Shown here one piece after another: positions 55,131 to 64,000 of a DNA stretch of 64,000 nt (positions are counted from its first letter, which is position 1; each line of letters starts with the position of its first letter). Source of the stretch: Paenibacillus qinlingensis (GTDB lineage: Bacteria > Bacillota > Bacilli > Paenibacillales > NBRC-103111). The DNA lies in assembly GCF_013204845.1 (NCBI RefSeq), contig NZ_JABMKY010000029.1, forward strand, positions 1 through 64,000, in the 5' to 3' direction. The notes below the pieces were generated by a model. The model did not search any database and was not told the origin of the DNA. It was given only the letters and a program-made list of their open reading frames with translations. Made by a program: the position numbers and the translations under genes.

Positions 55131-55158
55131 GAGCCAGGGCGAATGCCTTGGCTCTATA
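55131..55158 (+). terminator. Weak terminator behind the anchor gene
   Basis: GAGCCAGGGC pairs with GCCTTGGCTC around GAAT, followed by TATATG. The next 300 bases up to 55464 hold no gene that I can support, apart from a possible fragment on the minus strand. Confidence 0.5.
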
Positions 55159-55391
55159 TGACTGTGGTGACAGTTCCATTTTGGTTACTGTAAAAAGAAA
55201 TGATATGTTAGCTTTGACCGTTTCGTTTATGGAGTAAACGGCTTTCCGCAGTTCCTTGCTTGATCTTGCAGGATCTTTCGCGGCTACTTCTGGTTGTAGC
55301 GTGCTTTCGTATGCTTATGTAGAGATCATGCAAAAATTATATGATAACTTGGCTAAAAAATAATAATATTTTAATTTAATATAACTTAAAG

Positions 55392-55426
55392 AAGCTATCA
55401 GAGGTAACTTGTTCCTATGATAGCTT
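55392..55426 (-). terminator. Hairpin behind the minus-strand response regulator gene
   Basis: AAGCTATC pairs with GATAGCTT over a 19-base loop, 38 bases after the regulator stop codon on the minus strand. Confidence 0.5.
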
Positions 55427-55463
55427 TGTTGGGGATGGATCACAAAGCGCACGAAGATGGCAA

Positions 55464-56228
55464 TCACTCAAACAAATTCCGATACTCCGTCGGGGTTCTT
55501 TCTGCAACTTGTTTGAAAATTCTACTGAAATAATAAGGATCTGGGTAGCCTACACGCTGGGAAATTTCTCTTATAGAGAGATTTTTTTCCTTTGTAAGCA
55601 AATATTTGGCGTGATTGATGCGCACTGTTGTCAAGTATTTGGAAGGCGGGCCCCCGGAATGTTTGATGAAAATTTTACTAAGATAAGAAGGATGAAAATT
55701 AAAGTGTCTGGAGATCGATTCCAGTGTAATTTCTTCATAAAAGTTTTCTTTTAAATATAGTTGAACCATCTGCACAATTTCTTCAGGTGCACGCATCGTT
55801 TTCTCGGAAGAAGGCAGTGACTTAGGTAACTGCCTTTTGTTTTCAATTGACATCTTAATCTTAATTAGGACTTGTTCTAATTCGCTGGTGATGATCGGCT
55901 TTAATAAGTACTCATTCACATTGAATTTAATGGCTTGACGTGCGTAATCGAAATTGTTGTACCCACTGATGATTACCTTTTCGATATGGGGAAATTGAAG
56001 TGAGACTTGTTTTAAGAGCTCTAATCCATCAATGGCAGGCATTTGAATATCCGTAAATAAAACATCGACAGTATTATTTTCAAGCACCTTCAGCGCGGAC
56101 AAACCGTCTTGAGCAGTACCAATGATAACAAAGGAAGTATCTAGAGATTGAATTTTCTTAACAATATTATTCAAAATCAATTCTTCATCCTCAACGACTA
56201 CAACGCGAATTTGTGTTGTATGCTCCAC
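55464..56228 (-). CDS. Compact response regulator with AraC DNA-binding domain
   Basis: The 254-residue regulator has a receiver domain (7-125) with Glu13-Asp14, phosphoacceptor Asp60 (LFTDIQMP) and Lys in YLLKPIIT, joined by a short linker to an AraC domain (about 155-252) with ITLESISRHFNFHPSYLSKIF and SIREISQRVGYPDPYYFSRIF. The other YesN-type regulators in the window have over 530 residues; this one lacks the middle region. The start is GTG at 56228 with GGGGTGAG upstream. It is 14 bases behind the interrupted kinase gene and probably controlled the divergent importer and GH31 genes. Confidence 0.85.
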   Translation of the reverse strand: MEHTTQIRVVVVEDEELILNNIVKKIQSLDTSFVIIGTAQDGLSALKVLENNTVDVLFTDIQMPAIDGLELLKQVSLQFPHIEKVIISGYNNFDYARQAIKFNVNEYLLKPIITSELEQVLIKIKMSIENKRQLPKSLPSSEKTMRAPEEIVQMVQLYLKENFYEEITLESISRHFNFHPSYLSKIFIKHSGGPPSKYLTTVRINHAKYLLTKEKNLSIREISQRVGYPDPYYFSRIFKQVAERTPTEYRNLFE

Positions 56229-56242
56229 TTCGACTCACCCCT

Positions 56243-58030
56243 TCAACGTTTTCCTCCAACGATAACCTTTGCCCCGCCATCTGGTAGGTTAATAGTTTGC
56301 ATATACAAATCTGTACTGTAAGAAATTTTTAGCCTGAGATAAATATTCAGTAGTCCCATACCATCAAGCTGCAGCCCAGGAATGATCCCGGTTTGTTCGA
56401 TTTCCCGAATCCTATTCGTAAATTCAGCGATGGCACTCTGATCAAATCCAGGTCCATTATCGGTAACTTCTACGAACCACTGGTCGTTCTCCTGATACCC
56501 TCTCACCTTAATTGTCCATGGAGGCAACAGTTTGGATGAGTACTTCAGCGAATTCTCAACAAGTGGTTGAATAATTAATCTTGGAACTGGAATATTTTTC
56601 ATATCATCTGCCAATTCAAATGTATACAGAACGTTTTGTTTATGTCTGATTTTAATGCATTCCAGATACTTTTCGGTATAGGCTAGTTCAGTTTCTAAAG
56701 GAACAAGAGATGAATTATCAGCGGATATGTATCTTAACATCATAGATAAATTCTCAATCATGATTACAATTTGCTCGTTCATATTTTCTTCGGCCATGAT
56801 GGAAATCGTAGTTAACGTATTGTATAAAAAATGAGGATTCATCTGTGATTGAAGCGCTAACATTTTAGCTTGAAGTTCCTGCAACTGGGACATTAACAAT
56901 TGGTCCATGGATTCTTTCAATCTTTCGCTCATCTTGTTAAAAGCTAACTGCAAGCGATCCAGCTCGTTTAGACCACTGTTTAGTTCCAAATGGGTATGAG
57001 AGGTGATACCTACTAAATTGGTGGATTTCATAGTGGCATGCATTCTTGCTATTGGCTTTGTAATACGTTTAGCTGCAAGGTAAGAAAGCGAAATAGCAAG
57101 TAGTAGAATGGCGAAACTAACCATGGCGATTTTTTTGGTGAAATTATTTAAAGGGCCTAATAATTGCTGTTCGGAGACAAGTAGTGCAATGTTCCAACCT
57201 GTGTATTCGGAATGAGCGATACTATAAATTTCTTTCTCATTTGTAATAGGGTTACGGATGTTGCTCATAGCTGAATGGGAATTGGGTTGCAGAAGGGTAA
57301 ACTAAGAAATTAGTTCCTTAGCTTTGGGGTTAGTTGGATAAATAATGTCCCCAATATCCGTATATACAATAACCTTTTGCCCATAGTTGTGCTTCATGTA
57401 ATCATTAATGTTGGTAAATAATTTGTCTGCATCTTGCTTGACTTCTACGATACCTTCCGGGGTATTATTAGCGTCGAAAAACAACCGAACTAGTGAGATG
57501 GAATACGCATCCTTGGAGGATAGGAATAGTGAAAGCTCATCATCCTTCTCAGGAATTGTGATGTATTTGCCTTTGGTATTTGCGAGCACCTCTTCATACC
57601 AAAGTTTATTAGGCAAGTTTACCTTCGTTCTCCGGTTGTCGATGCCGGATCCAAACATGTTTCCTCCTAAATCATATAGATTAATTTGATTGACCGGGAG
57701 AGCAGGTCCATTTGCTGCAACTAAAATGTCTGCTAGATCTTTATTGTTATTGATCGTGTCGCCAGATCCACCAGTAAATTTAAGGAATTTGTCTTTCACA
57801 AGATTAGAATACAAAATATTTAAGGATACAGAGTCAATTCTTCTAATTTCTAGGTCTAATTTGTCCTGCATGGATTGTGAGAGATTATCAAGAGATTCAA
57901 CCGCTTTTTTCTTTAATAAATCGGATGACCAGATATAGAAAGGTACAACAACTAACGATAATACCACTATGATGATTAAGGAATAGGTCTGAAAAAGAAC
58001 GAATCGAATGGTACGTTTTTGAATGACCAT
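56243..58030 (-). pseudogene. YesM-type sensor histidine kinase interrupted by an in-frame TAG
   Basis: Two frames, 58030 to 57302 (242 residues) and 57268 to 56243 (341 residues), lie in the same reading frame, separated only by a TAG at 57304-57302 and 11 sense codons. Joined, they give about 595 residues, the length of the intact kinases in the window. The first part has the membrane segment (about 10-32) and sensor domain. The second has the other membrane segment, the HAMP region, the phosphoacceptor His in SQMNPHFLYNTL and the ATP-site VENSLKY and VTDNGPGF. The ATG at 57268 has no ribosome binding site. A change of CAG to TAG would explain it. The gene starts with AGGAGACT and lies divergent from the importer. 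Confidence 0.8.
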
Positions 58031-58174
58031 AGTCTCCTACTGAATACATGAATAAGATTTTTTATGTTTAGTTTGCGGTGTTTATAGGGAATTGTCAAAA
58101 GAAATTTGACAGAGGTAAAGAATGTCCAGTTATAAAGCATTGTAAATCCATGGAAGGTAGAAATGAATTGCATA

Positions 58175-58193
58175 TATAATGAAAGCGTAAACA
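58175..58193 (+). promoter_or_regulatory. Promoter -10 overlapped by a candidate cre site
   Basis: A perfect TATAAT (58175-58180) is directly followed by TGAAAGCGTAAACA (58180-58193), which fits the CcpA site consensus WTGNAARCGNWWWCAW. CcpA bound here would block initiation of the importer operon. No good -35 is seen, so an activator is also needed. Confidence 0.6.
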
Positions 58194-58228
58194 TTATCGA
58201 CGACAAGTGAAAAGGGGAAACGAGACCA

Positions 58229-59581
58229 ATGAAAAAAACATTAACGGTGATTGTGTCGATTGGGATTATGGCGTCTGTGTTAGCAGGATGTGGAAGTAAA
58301 GCGGAGACGGTAACACCAGCTGCTTCAAGCGGTGCTACCAATAGTGCGAAATCAACAGAATTGCCAAAAGAAAAAGTTACACTGACATACATGGCTAGCC
58401 AAGACTGGATAAAGGATTCTGAAATGCAGCTCGCAAAGAAGTTTGAGGCGGAGACAGGCATTCATATTGATTACCAAATCGTTCCATCAGATCAGTACCA
58501 GAATATTTTGAAGACGAAACTTAATGCGAAGGAAGCGCCGGATATTTTCGGTGGACAGGACGGACAGCTTGATTTGAACAATTTGTACGGTGTCGAAAAA
58601 AATGCGGTTGATTTAAGTGGGGAAGAATGGGTAAAACGAGAAGACCCTCTTTTTGTAGAACAAGGATCCTTTAATAAAAAGGTGTATGCACTGACCATTT
58701 GGGATCCAAGTTATGACTGGGTTATCGTATATAACAAGAAAATATATGAAAAGCTAAACCTAAAAGTACCGACTACTTATGCTGATTTTAAAGCGGTATC
58801 AGAGAAGATCAAGTCGGCAGGCACGACGCCTATTTATGAACCCGTGTCTGATGGCTGGCATCATGTGCTCTGGTTTCCTGAGCTTGGGCCTAAATTTGAA
58901 GAAGCAAATCCTGGATTAACGGATAAGCTGAATAGTAATAAAGAGCAATTCGCGAACGTACCGATTATGGAGCAGGCACTTACACAACTCAATGAACTTG
59001 CGAAGTCGGGTTACATGGGAGAAAACTACTTTTCAAATACGTACGCTGATACAGAAAAGAACATGGCAAGCGGCAAATATGCGATGACGGTGTATAATCT
59101 TGGGCTGCCGGCACAAATCGAAAAAGCGTTCCCAGAGGTTAAAGCGGATACATTTGGCTATTTCTTGATGCCGCTTGCTGACAATCAGATATTAAATGTG
59201 AATCCTGCTGCGCCAAGTAAATTTATTTATTCAGGATCCAAACATATTGATTTGGCAAAGAAATATTTTCAGTATTTGACGAAGCCAGAAAACTTGCAAT
59301 TCTTTTTGGATAACGAACCGAAGTTCTTAGCTTTGAATTTCAAAGATATTAAGAACCGTTACACACCTGATCAAAAGGCATTCTTCGATACGTATGGCAA
59401 AAAACAAGGCACCGTGTATCAAACATCCATTAGTTACCTAAATCCGCAATGGATGGATATCGGGAAAGACATTTCAGCGATGTTTACAGGGAAAATGCAG
59501 CCTAAGGATATTTTGAAAAGCATCGATAAAAGAAGAAGTGATGCCGCAAAAGCAGCCAAAGACCCTGCTTGGGCACAATAA
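58229..59581 (+). CDS. Sugar ABC transporter binding lipoprotein (GH31 locus)
   Basis: The 450-residue lipoprotein (lipobox VLAGC, Cys21) has a family 1 solute-binding fold with FEAETGIHIDYQIVPSDQYQNILKTKLNAKEAPDIF in two conserved blocks near 71-106. It feeds the two permeases downstream. With a GH31 enzyme at the end of the operon, alpha-linked glucosides or xylosides are the likely cargo. AAGGGGAAA precedes the start. A cre site sits on its promoter. Confidence 0.87.
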   Translation: MKKTLTVIVSIGIMASVLAGCGSKAETVTPAASSGATNSAKSTELPKEKVTLTYMASQDWIKDSEMQLAKKFEAETGIHIDYQIVPSDQYQNILKTKLNAKEAPDIFGGQDGQLDLNNLYGVEKNAVDLSGEEWVKREDPLFVEQGSFNKKVYALTIWDPSYDWVIVYNKKIYEKLNLKVPTTYADFKAVSEKIKSAGTTPIYEPVSDGWHHVLWFPELGPKFEEANPGLTDKLNSNKEQFANVPIMEQALTQLNELAKSGYMGENYFSNTYADTEKNMASGKYAMTVYNLGLPAQIEKAFPEVKADTFGYFLMPLADNQILNVNPAAPSKFIYSGSKHIDLAKKYFQYLTKPENLQFFLDNEPKFLALNFKDIKNRYTPDQKAFFDTYGKKQGTVYQTSISYLNPQWMDIGKDISAMFTGKMQPKDILKSIDKRRSDAAKAAKDPAWAQ

Positions 59582-59675
59582 TTTGATAAAAGTATAAATC
59601 AGAACAGCCCAGTGGATAGGATAATACCTCTTGCTGGGTTGTTACTGAAGATAATATGGAGCGGAGAGTCCTACA

Positions 59676-60551
59676 ATGAACAAAAGCATTTATCCCTTTT
59701 ATTTTTCATTCGGCGCATTGGTACTGTATCTGCTGTTTTTTGTAATCCCAGGTTTTATGGGAATTTACTACTCGTTTACAGATTGGAACAGTTATAGCGA
59801 AGGAATTGAATTCATTGGACTTGATAATTTTCGAACGATCTTCTCAGGGAATGAGAAATACGTATCCTATTTGAATCATACAATTACGTTCACGATAACA
59901 ACGGCCATTCTGAAAACGGCAATCGGGCTCTTCCTTGCTCTAATTTTAAATCATGGCATTAAAGGTAAAAACTTTCATCGTGTTGTTATCTTTATGCCAG
60001 TTATCGTTCCTACTTTAATTGTAGGATTAATTTTTAAATCTGTACTGCATCCTGAAGTTGGCTTACTGAATGAGTTTTTAAGATCCATCGGTTTGGATGC
60101 TTTGGCTAAAAGTTGGCTGACGGATATTCATTTGGCATTTAAATCCATTATTGCTGTCGATACCTGGAAAGGAGTCGGTTATATCATGGTCATTCTGCTG
60201 GCAGGTCTTCAAGCCATTCCGGATATGTACTATGAGGCTGCGGAAATGGATGGCAGCAATTTTTGGAATAAATTCAAGCATATTATTATGCCTCTCTTGA
60301 TGCCAGCGCTTACGGTTACGACGGTTCTTAATTTCATATATGGATTCAAAGTATTTGATATTGTGTACGCGCTTACGAATGGTGGACCGGGATACGAAAC
60401 AGAAGTACTGTATACTGGCGTTTTCAAGGAATTTTCCCTCGGTCGTTATGGTGTAGGTACTGCTTTGTCTACAGTTATGTTTCTGGTTATGATCGTGATT
60501 GGCTTTTTTGCAGTCAAATGGATGAGCAAAGAAGATGAGGTGGGCAAATGA
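59676..60551 (+). CDS. Carbohydrate ABC transporter permease (MalF/UgpA type)
   Basis: The 291-residue permease has six helices and the EAA loop YYEAAEMDGSNFWNKFKHIIMPLL (about 186-209), with Ser in place of Ala after the Gly. TNGGPGYETEVLYTGVFKEF is the typical late loop. GGAGAG precedes the start. It overlaps the next permease gene by ATGA. Confidence 0.87.
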   Translation: MNKSIYPFYFSFGALVLYLLFFVIPGFMGIYYSFTDWNSYSEGIEFIGLDNFRTIFSGNEKYVSYLNHTITFTITTAILKTAIGLFLALILNHGIKGKNFHRVVIFMPVIVPTLIVGLIFKSVLHPEVGLLNEFLRSIGLDALAKSWLTDIHLAFKSIIAVDTWKGVGYIMVILLAGLQAIPDMYYEAAEMDGSNFWNKFKHIIMPLLMPALTVTTVLNFIYGFKVFDIVYALTNGGPGYETEVLYTGVFKEFSLGRYGVGTALSTVMFLVMIVIGFFAVKWMSKEDEVGK

Positions 60552-61369
60552 AGCTGAACATGGTGAAGAATGGTTTGAAAAATATGGCTGCTTGGATCGT
60601 AAGTATGATCACGCTAGCTCCACTCCTGTTAATAGTGATTAATTCGTTAAAGGATAAAACGCAGGCTAGCTCGATGGGTTTTGACTTGCCTAAACAACTA
60701 CATTTCGAAAACTTCCTCGTCGTTATTGAAAAAGGGAAATTACTTCGTTCTCTCTTAAATAGCTTGTTGTATACCGGAGTTTCTACGATTTTATGCGTAC
60801 TATTAGCTGCAATGGCAGCCTATATTTACGCTAGGAACCGTTCTAGATGGAATCGTTTTTTTTACTATTTCTTAATTTTAGGGATTGCCATACCCATCAA
60901 TTATTTTACCTTAACCAAGGTTATGCAAATGACTCATTTGATGAATACGCAAATCGGAATCATTATTTTGTACGCAGTCGTGCAAATTCCATTCAGTGTA
61001 TTTATTTTATATGGATTTGTGGGAACCGTCCCCAAAGAACTCGACGAATCCGGTATTATTGATGGTTGCGGCCCACTAAAGCTATTCTTCTCCATCATAT
61101 TTCCATTATTAATGCCTGCTGTAGTGACCACATTTATTCTTGCTTTTATTAATTCATGGAATGAATTCTTACTTCCTCTTTATTTCTTAAACAATGCCAA
61201 ACAGTGGCCAATGACGTTATCCGTCTATAATTTCTTCGGTCAATATCAAATGGACTGGAATCTAGTTAGTGCTGATATTGTACTGACCTGTCTGCCCGCT
61301 ATAATTTTATATTTATTAGGTCAGCGATACATTATTTCAGGTATGACATCTGGTTCGGTAAAAGGATAA
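60548..61369 (+). CDS. Carbohydrate ABC transporter permease (MalG/UgpE type)
   Basis: The 273-residue partner has six helices and the EAA-like loop LDESGIIDGCGPLKLFFSIIFPLL (about 165-188), in which the usual second Ala is Gly. It ends with ISGMTSGSVKG. It is coupled to the previous permease by a 4-base overlap and lies 33 bases before the GH31 start, so all belong to one operon. Confidence 0.87.
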   Translation: MKLNMVKNGLKNMAAWIVSMITLAPLLLIVINSLKDKTQASSMGFDLPKQLHFENFLVVIEKGKLLRSLLNSLLYTGVSTILCVLLAAMAAYIYARNRSRWNRFFYYFLILGIAIPINYFTLTKVMQMTHLMNTQIGIIILYAVVQIPFSVFILYGFVGTVPKELDESGIIDGCGPLKLFFSIIFPLLMPAVVTTFILAFINSWNEFLLPLYFLNNAKQWPMTLSVYNFFGQYQMDWNLVSADIVLTCLPAIILYLLGQRYIISGMTSGSVKG

Positions 61370-61402
61370 GGCATACACATTTCTGTGACAAGGAGAATTA
61401 TG

Positions 61403-63850
61403 ATGCAAATCATTCGACATAGTGTGCAGAGGGATCGTCTGCTTGTAGAAACGACAAGCGGGAGAATCATGCTCGTGCCGTATTCCAACAAGATCATTAG
61501 GATTCGATATACATTGGAAGCCGAATTTAGTACGCAAGAAAGTCTAATGGTAACAGGCTTGCCTGAATCGAAGATTCCCTTCACCGTAGAAGATCAGCAA
61601 AGTCATTTATTATTTTCAACGGCAGAACTGACAATCCGTATCTTAAAGAAGACAGGGGCTTTTACTTATCTGGATGCGTCAGGAGCTGTATTGACCAAAG
61701 AGCCAGATCGTAGAGGCAAAACGCTTGTCCCCATGGATGTTACGAAATCCGTGTTTGATGAATCCGCCAATATCGAAGCTGGACAAGGAGCCGATGGCCT
61801 GCGTGTCCGAGCCGACAACGTGAGAAAAGTAATAGATCGAAAAGCATTTCATACAAAGCTTGAGTTTGAATGGATGGAAGATGAAGCTTTATACGGCTTG
61901 GGTTCGCACGAAGAAGGCATAATGAATTTGCGGGGAACACATCAATACTTATATCAACAAAATATGAAGGCGGTTGTTCCCGTCCTTGTATCTACGCGTG
62001 GATATGGCATTGTAGTGGACAGCTATTCCATGATGACGTTTCGTGATGATGCTTTTGGTTCCTATATATGGACAGAAGTAGACGATGAAATGGATTATTA
62101 TTTCATTCATGGTCCGGAGATGGACAGTATTGTGCATGGGATCCGTAAATTAACTGGAAAAGCGCCGATGCTGCCCAAGTGGTCGTTCGGTTATATCCAG
62201 TCCAAAGAACGTTATACGTCGCAAGAAGAATTGATAGCTGTAGTTCGGGAGTATCGTGAAAGAGGACTGCCGCTTGATTGCATTGTGCTGGATTGGAAGT
62301 CCTGGACTGGGGAACTCTGGGGTCAGAAAACGCTCGATCCTGAGCGGTTTCCAGATCCGAAAGCTATGGTGGAAGAGCTTCACGGGATGAATGCACGAAT
62401 GATGGTATCTATTTGGCCCATTATGAATCCTCAGAGCGACAACAATAAGGAAATGAATGAAAATAATTGCTTGCTGGGCAATCAGGCAACGTATGACGCT
62501 TTCCAGGAAAAAGGCAGACAATTGTACTGGAAGCAGGCAAACGAGGGTCTTTTTGTACATGGCATTGATGCTTGGTGGTGTGATTGCACAGAGCCTTTCG
62601 AAGCAGATTGGCATGGATCTATCAAACCTGAACCCGAACAACGGATGCAAATTAACACAGAAGAAGCGAAGCTGTATCTGGACCAGGAGTTCATTAACGC
62701 TTATTCCTTGCTACATTCCAAAGGCATTTATGAAGGGCAACGCCAGACCACAGATAGCAAACGCGTCGTGAACCTGACCCGTTCAGCTTATGCAGGGCAG
62801 CATCGTTATGGGACGGTAACATGGTCGGGTGACATTGCGGCAAATTGGGAGACGCTGCGGAAGCAAATCCCAGCTGGATTGAATTTTTGCGCAACAGGAT
62901 CGCCATATTGGACGGTAGATATCGGAGCTTTCTTTGTCCAAAACAAACCTGATCTATGGTTTTGGAATGGCGATTACGACTCAGGCATCCAGGATATGGG
63001 GTATCGGGAATTGTATGCTCGCTGGTTCCAGTACGGTTCGTTTCTTCCTATGTTTCGTTCTCATGGAACGGATACCCCCAGGGAGGTATGGCGATTTGGT
63101 GAGCCAGGTGAGCCTGTATATGATGCCATTGTTAAATTTCTCCGTCTTCGATACGAATTAATGCCATACATCTATTCCTTATCTGCCCACGTTTATCACT
63201 ATGATTATACGTTAATGCGAGCGTTATCATTTGACTTCAGGCATGATCCCAACACATCTAACATCGGGGATCAGTATATGTTTGGTCCTGCTTTCTTAGT
63301 AAATCCAGTCACTGAGCCCATGTACTACAATAGTAATTCTGACGTACTAGAAGGTGTGAAGAAAACCAGAGATGTTTATTTGCCAGCAGGAACGGCGTGG
63401 TACGATTTCTGGACGAATCGCATCTTTGAGGGTGGGCGAATGATAGAAGCTGAAGCTCCACTTGACCGTATACCGCTTTATGTGAAGGCTGGATCGATCG
63501 TGCCGATGGGCGGGAGTATTCAGTTTGCTGAACAATGTACGGATGATAATAGACACATTCGTGTCTACACGGGGCAGCACGGCACATTCGATTACTATGA
63601 AGACGAAGGAGACAATTATAACTATGAAAAGGGTGCTTATGCTCTTATTCGTATGGTGTGGGATGAGGAGAACCGAACGTTCATTATCAAAGAGCGGGAA
63701 GGCTCTTATCCCGGAATGAGTCAAAATCAATCATTTAACCTAACATTTTTGGGTATTAGTGATGGTGATGGTTCTCTCAAAGAGGCAGAGAAGAAAACGC
63801 AAATCCACTACACAGGAAACTACATGGAAATCACGCTCAACGACCTGTAA
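61403..63850 (+). CDS. GH31 family alpha-glycosidase (alpha-xylosidase/alpha-glucosidase)
   Basis: The 815-residue enzyme has an N-terminal beta-sandwich (about 1-240), the GH31 barrel starting LPKWSFGYIQSKERYTSQEEL, and a C-terminal sandwich region. The nucleophile is Asp394 in WWCDCTEP and the acid/base Asp477 in WSGDIAANW, where the family commonly has DMxEP and SGDxxxxW. VNPVTEPMYY and RDVYLPAGTAWYDFWTN belong to the usual C-terminal blocks. There is no signal peptide, so it cleaves imported oligosaccharides in the cytoplasm. Whether it prefers xylose or glucose cannot be read here. Of two adjacent ATG codons, that at 61403 stands seven bases from AAGGAG. A terminator-like stem follows. 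Confidence 0.88.
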   Translation: MQIIRHSVQRDRLLVETTSGRIMLVPYSNKIIRIRYTLEAEFSTQESLMVTGLPESKIPFTVEDQQSHLLFSTAELTIRILKKTGAFTYLDASGAVLTKEPDRRGKTLVPMDVTKSVFDESANIEAGQGADGLRVRADNVRKVIDRKAFHTKLEFEWMEDEALYGLGSHEEGIMNLRGTHQYLYQQNMKAVVPVLVSTRGYGIVVDSYSMMTFRDDAFGSYIWTEVDDEMDYYFIHGPEMDSIVHGIRKLTGKAPMLPKWSFGYIQSKERYTSQEELIAVVREYRERGLPLDCIVLDWKSWTGELWGQKTLDPERFPDPKAMVEELHGMNARMMVSIWPIMNPQSDNNKEMNENNCLLGNQATYDAFQEKGRQLYWKQANEGLFVHGIDAWWCDCTEPFEADWHGSIKPEPEQRMQINTEEAKLYLDQEFINAYSLLHSKGIYEGQRQTTDSKRVVNLTRSAYAGQHRYGTVTWSGDIAANWETLRKQIPAGLNFCATGSPYWTVDIGAFFVQNKPDLWFWNGDYDSGIQDMGYRELYARWFQYGSFLPMFRSHGTDTPREVWRFGEPGEPVYDAIVKFLRLRYELMPYIYSLSAHVYHYDYTLMRALSFDFRHDPNTSNIGDQYMFGPAFLVNPVTEPMYYNSNSDVLEGVKKTRDVYLPAGTAWYDFWTNRIFEGGRMIEAEAPLDRIPLYVKAGSIVPMGGSIQFAEQCTDDNRHIRVYTGQHGTFDYYEDEGDNYNYEKGAYALIRMVWDEENRTFIIKEREGSYPGMSQNQSFNLTFLGISDGDGSLKEAEKKTQIHYTGNYMEITLNDL

Positions 63851-63869
63851 GAGGAGATAGTCAAAACAT

Positions 63870-63908
63870 AGCTTGAGTACGTTACCCGATGGTACTTGAG
63901 CTTTTCCT
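63870..63908 (+). terminator. Terminator of the GH31 operon
   Basis: AGCTTGAGTAC pairs with GTACTTGAGCT (two wobble pairs), followed by TTTTCCTT. Nothing further is supported up to the window end. Confidence 0.65.
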
Positions 63909-64000
63909 TCAATGTTCCTACAAATTTCCTTCCGGCCGTATGATTGTCTCTGTACGAAAGAGTCGTGAAAAACTACAATGAACTCAGAAATGATATCGCT

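Noticed and set aside
57268..57268. Internal start for the second half of the broken kinase as an independent soluble kinase
   Set aside because: There is no ribosome binding site before this ATG and the frame is continuous with the first half across one stop codon, so a single interrupted gene is the simpler reading.
62150..62650. 166-codon minus-strand frame inside the GH31 gene
   Set aside because: It is opposite the GH31 active-site region, whose motifs are certain, and has no recognisable domain or start signal.
1..64000. CRISPR arrays, tRNA and rRNA genes, prophage or integrase modules
   Set aside because: No regularly spaced repeats, no cloverleaf or rRNA-like sequence and no phage genes were found on reading the window.

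Overview
The window looks like a chromosomal segment of a Paenibacillus-type soil Bacillota. The grounds are moderate GC, strong AGGAGG-type ribosome binding sites, SLH-anchored surface proteins, lipoprotein sugar-binding proteins, and repeated blocks of YesM/YesN-type sensors and AraC regulators next to carbohydrate ABC importers and glycoside hydrolases. This taxonomic call is inference; there is no rRNA or tRNA gene in the window.

Layout. (1) 1-6.2 kb holds unrelated single genes: a GNAT acetyltransferase, a GrpB-family protein, a P-loop kinase, a VOC protein, a decayed ISL3-type transposase, a secreted Ig/CAP/SLH protein and a tiny membrane protein. (2) 6.3-14.7 kb is a sialic acid catabolic operon: AraC regulator, binding lipoprotein, two permeases, Gfo/Idh oxidoreductase, YhcH-like protein, ROK kinase, NanA-like lyase and NanE. 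(3) 14.8-23.3 kb has an AraC regulator divergent from a type I sulfatase, then a membrane-bound AraC sensor-regulator and an LplB/YtcP/LipO-type importer. (4) 23.5-34.4 kb has a nucleoside hydrolase-like gene, a YesMN pair, a sugar importer, a GH88 unsaturated glucuronyl hydrolase and a GH43 enzyme. (5) 34.6-38.0 kb carries a medium-chain dehydrogenase and its AraC regulator, plus a membrane cytochrome b/molybdopterin oxidoreductase fusion, all on the minus strand. (6) 38.2-55.1 kb is the most interesting region: sugar importer, YesMN pair, two Gfo/Idh oxidoreductases, a 1713-residue GH30 enzyme with an internal cohesin and a C-terminal dockerin, and a cohesin protein with three SLH domains. 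(7) 55.4-63.9 kb has a YesMN-like pair whose kinase is broken by a stop codon, divergent from a sugar importer and a GH31 glycosidase.

How it works together. Each block follows the logic sense, import, cleave, oxidise or isomerise. Five complete ABC importers are present and none has its own ATPase gene, so all probably share an MsmX/UgpC-type ATPase encoded elsewhere. In region 6, four promoters carry one conserved element of about 31 bp exactly 51 bp upstream (start to start) of a -10 hexamer. They stand before the binding protein, the permeases, the response regulator and the GH30 gene. This ties the locus into one regulon, probably driven by the YesN-type regulator encoded inside it. The dockerin-bearing GH30 enzyme and the cohesin-SLH protein next to it look like a two-gene, cell-surface, cellulosome-like assembly under this control.
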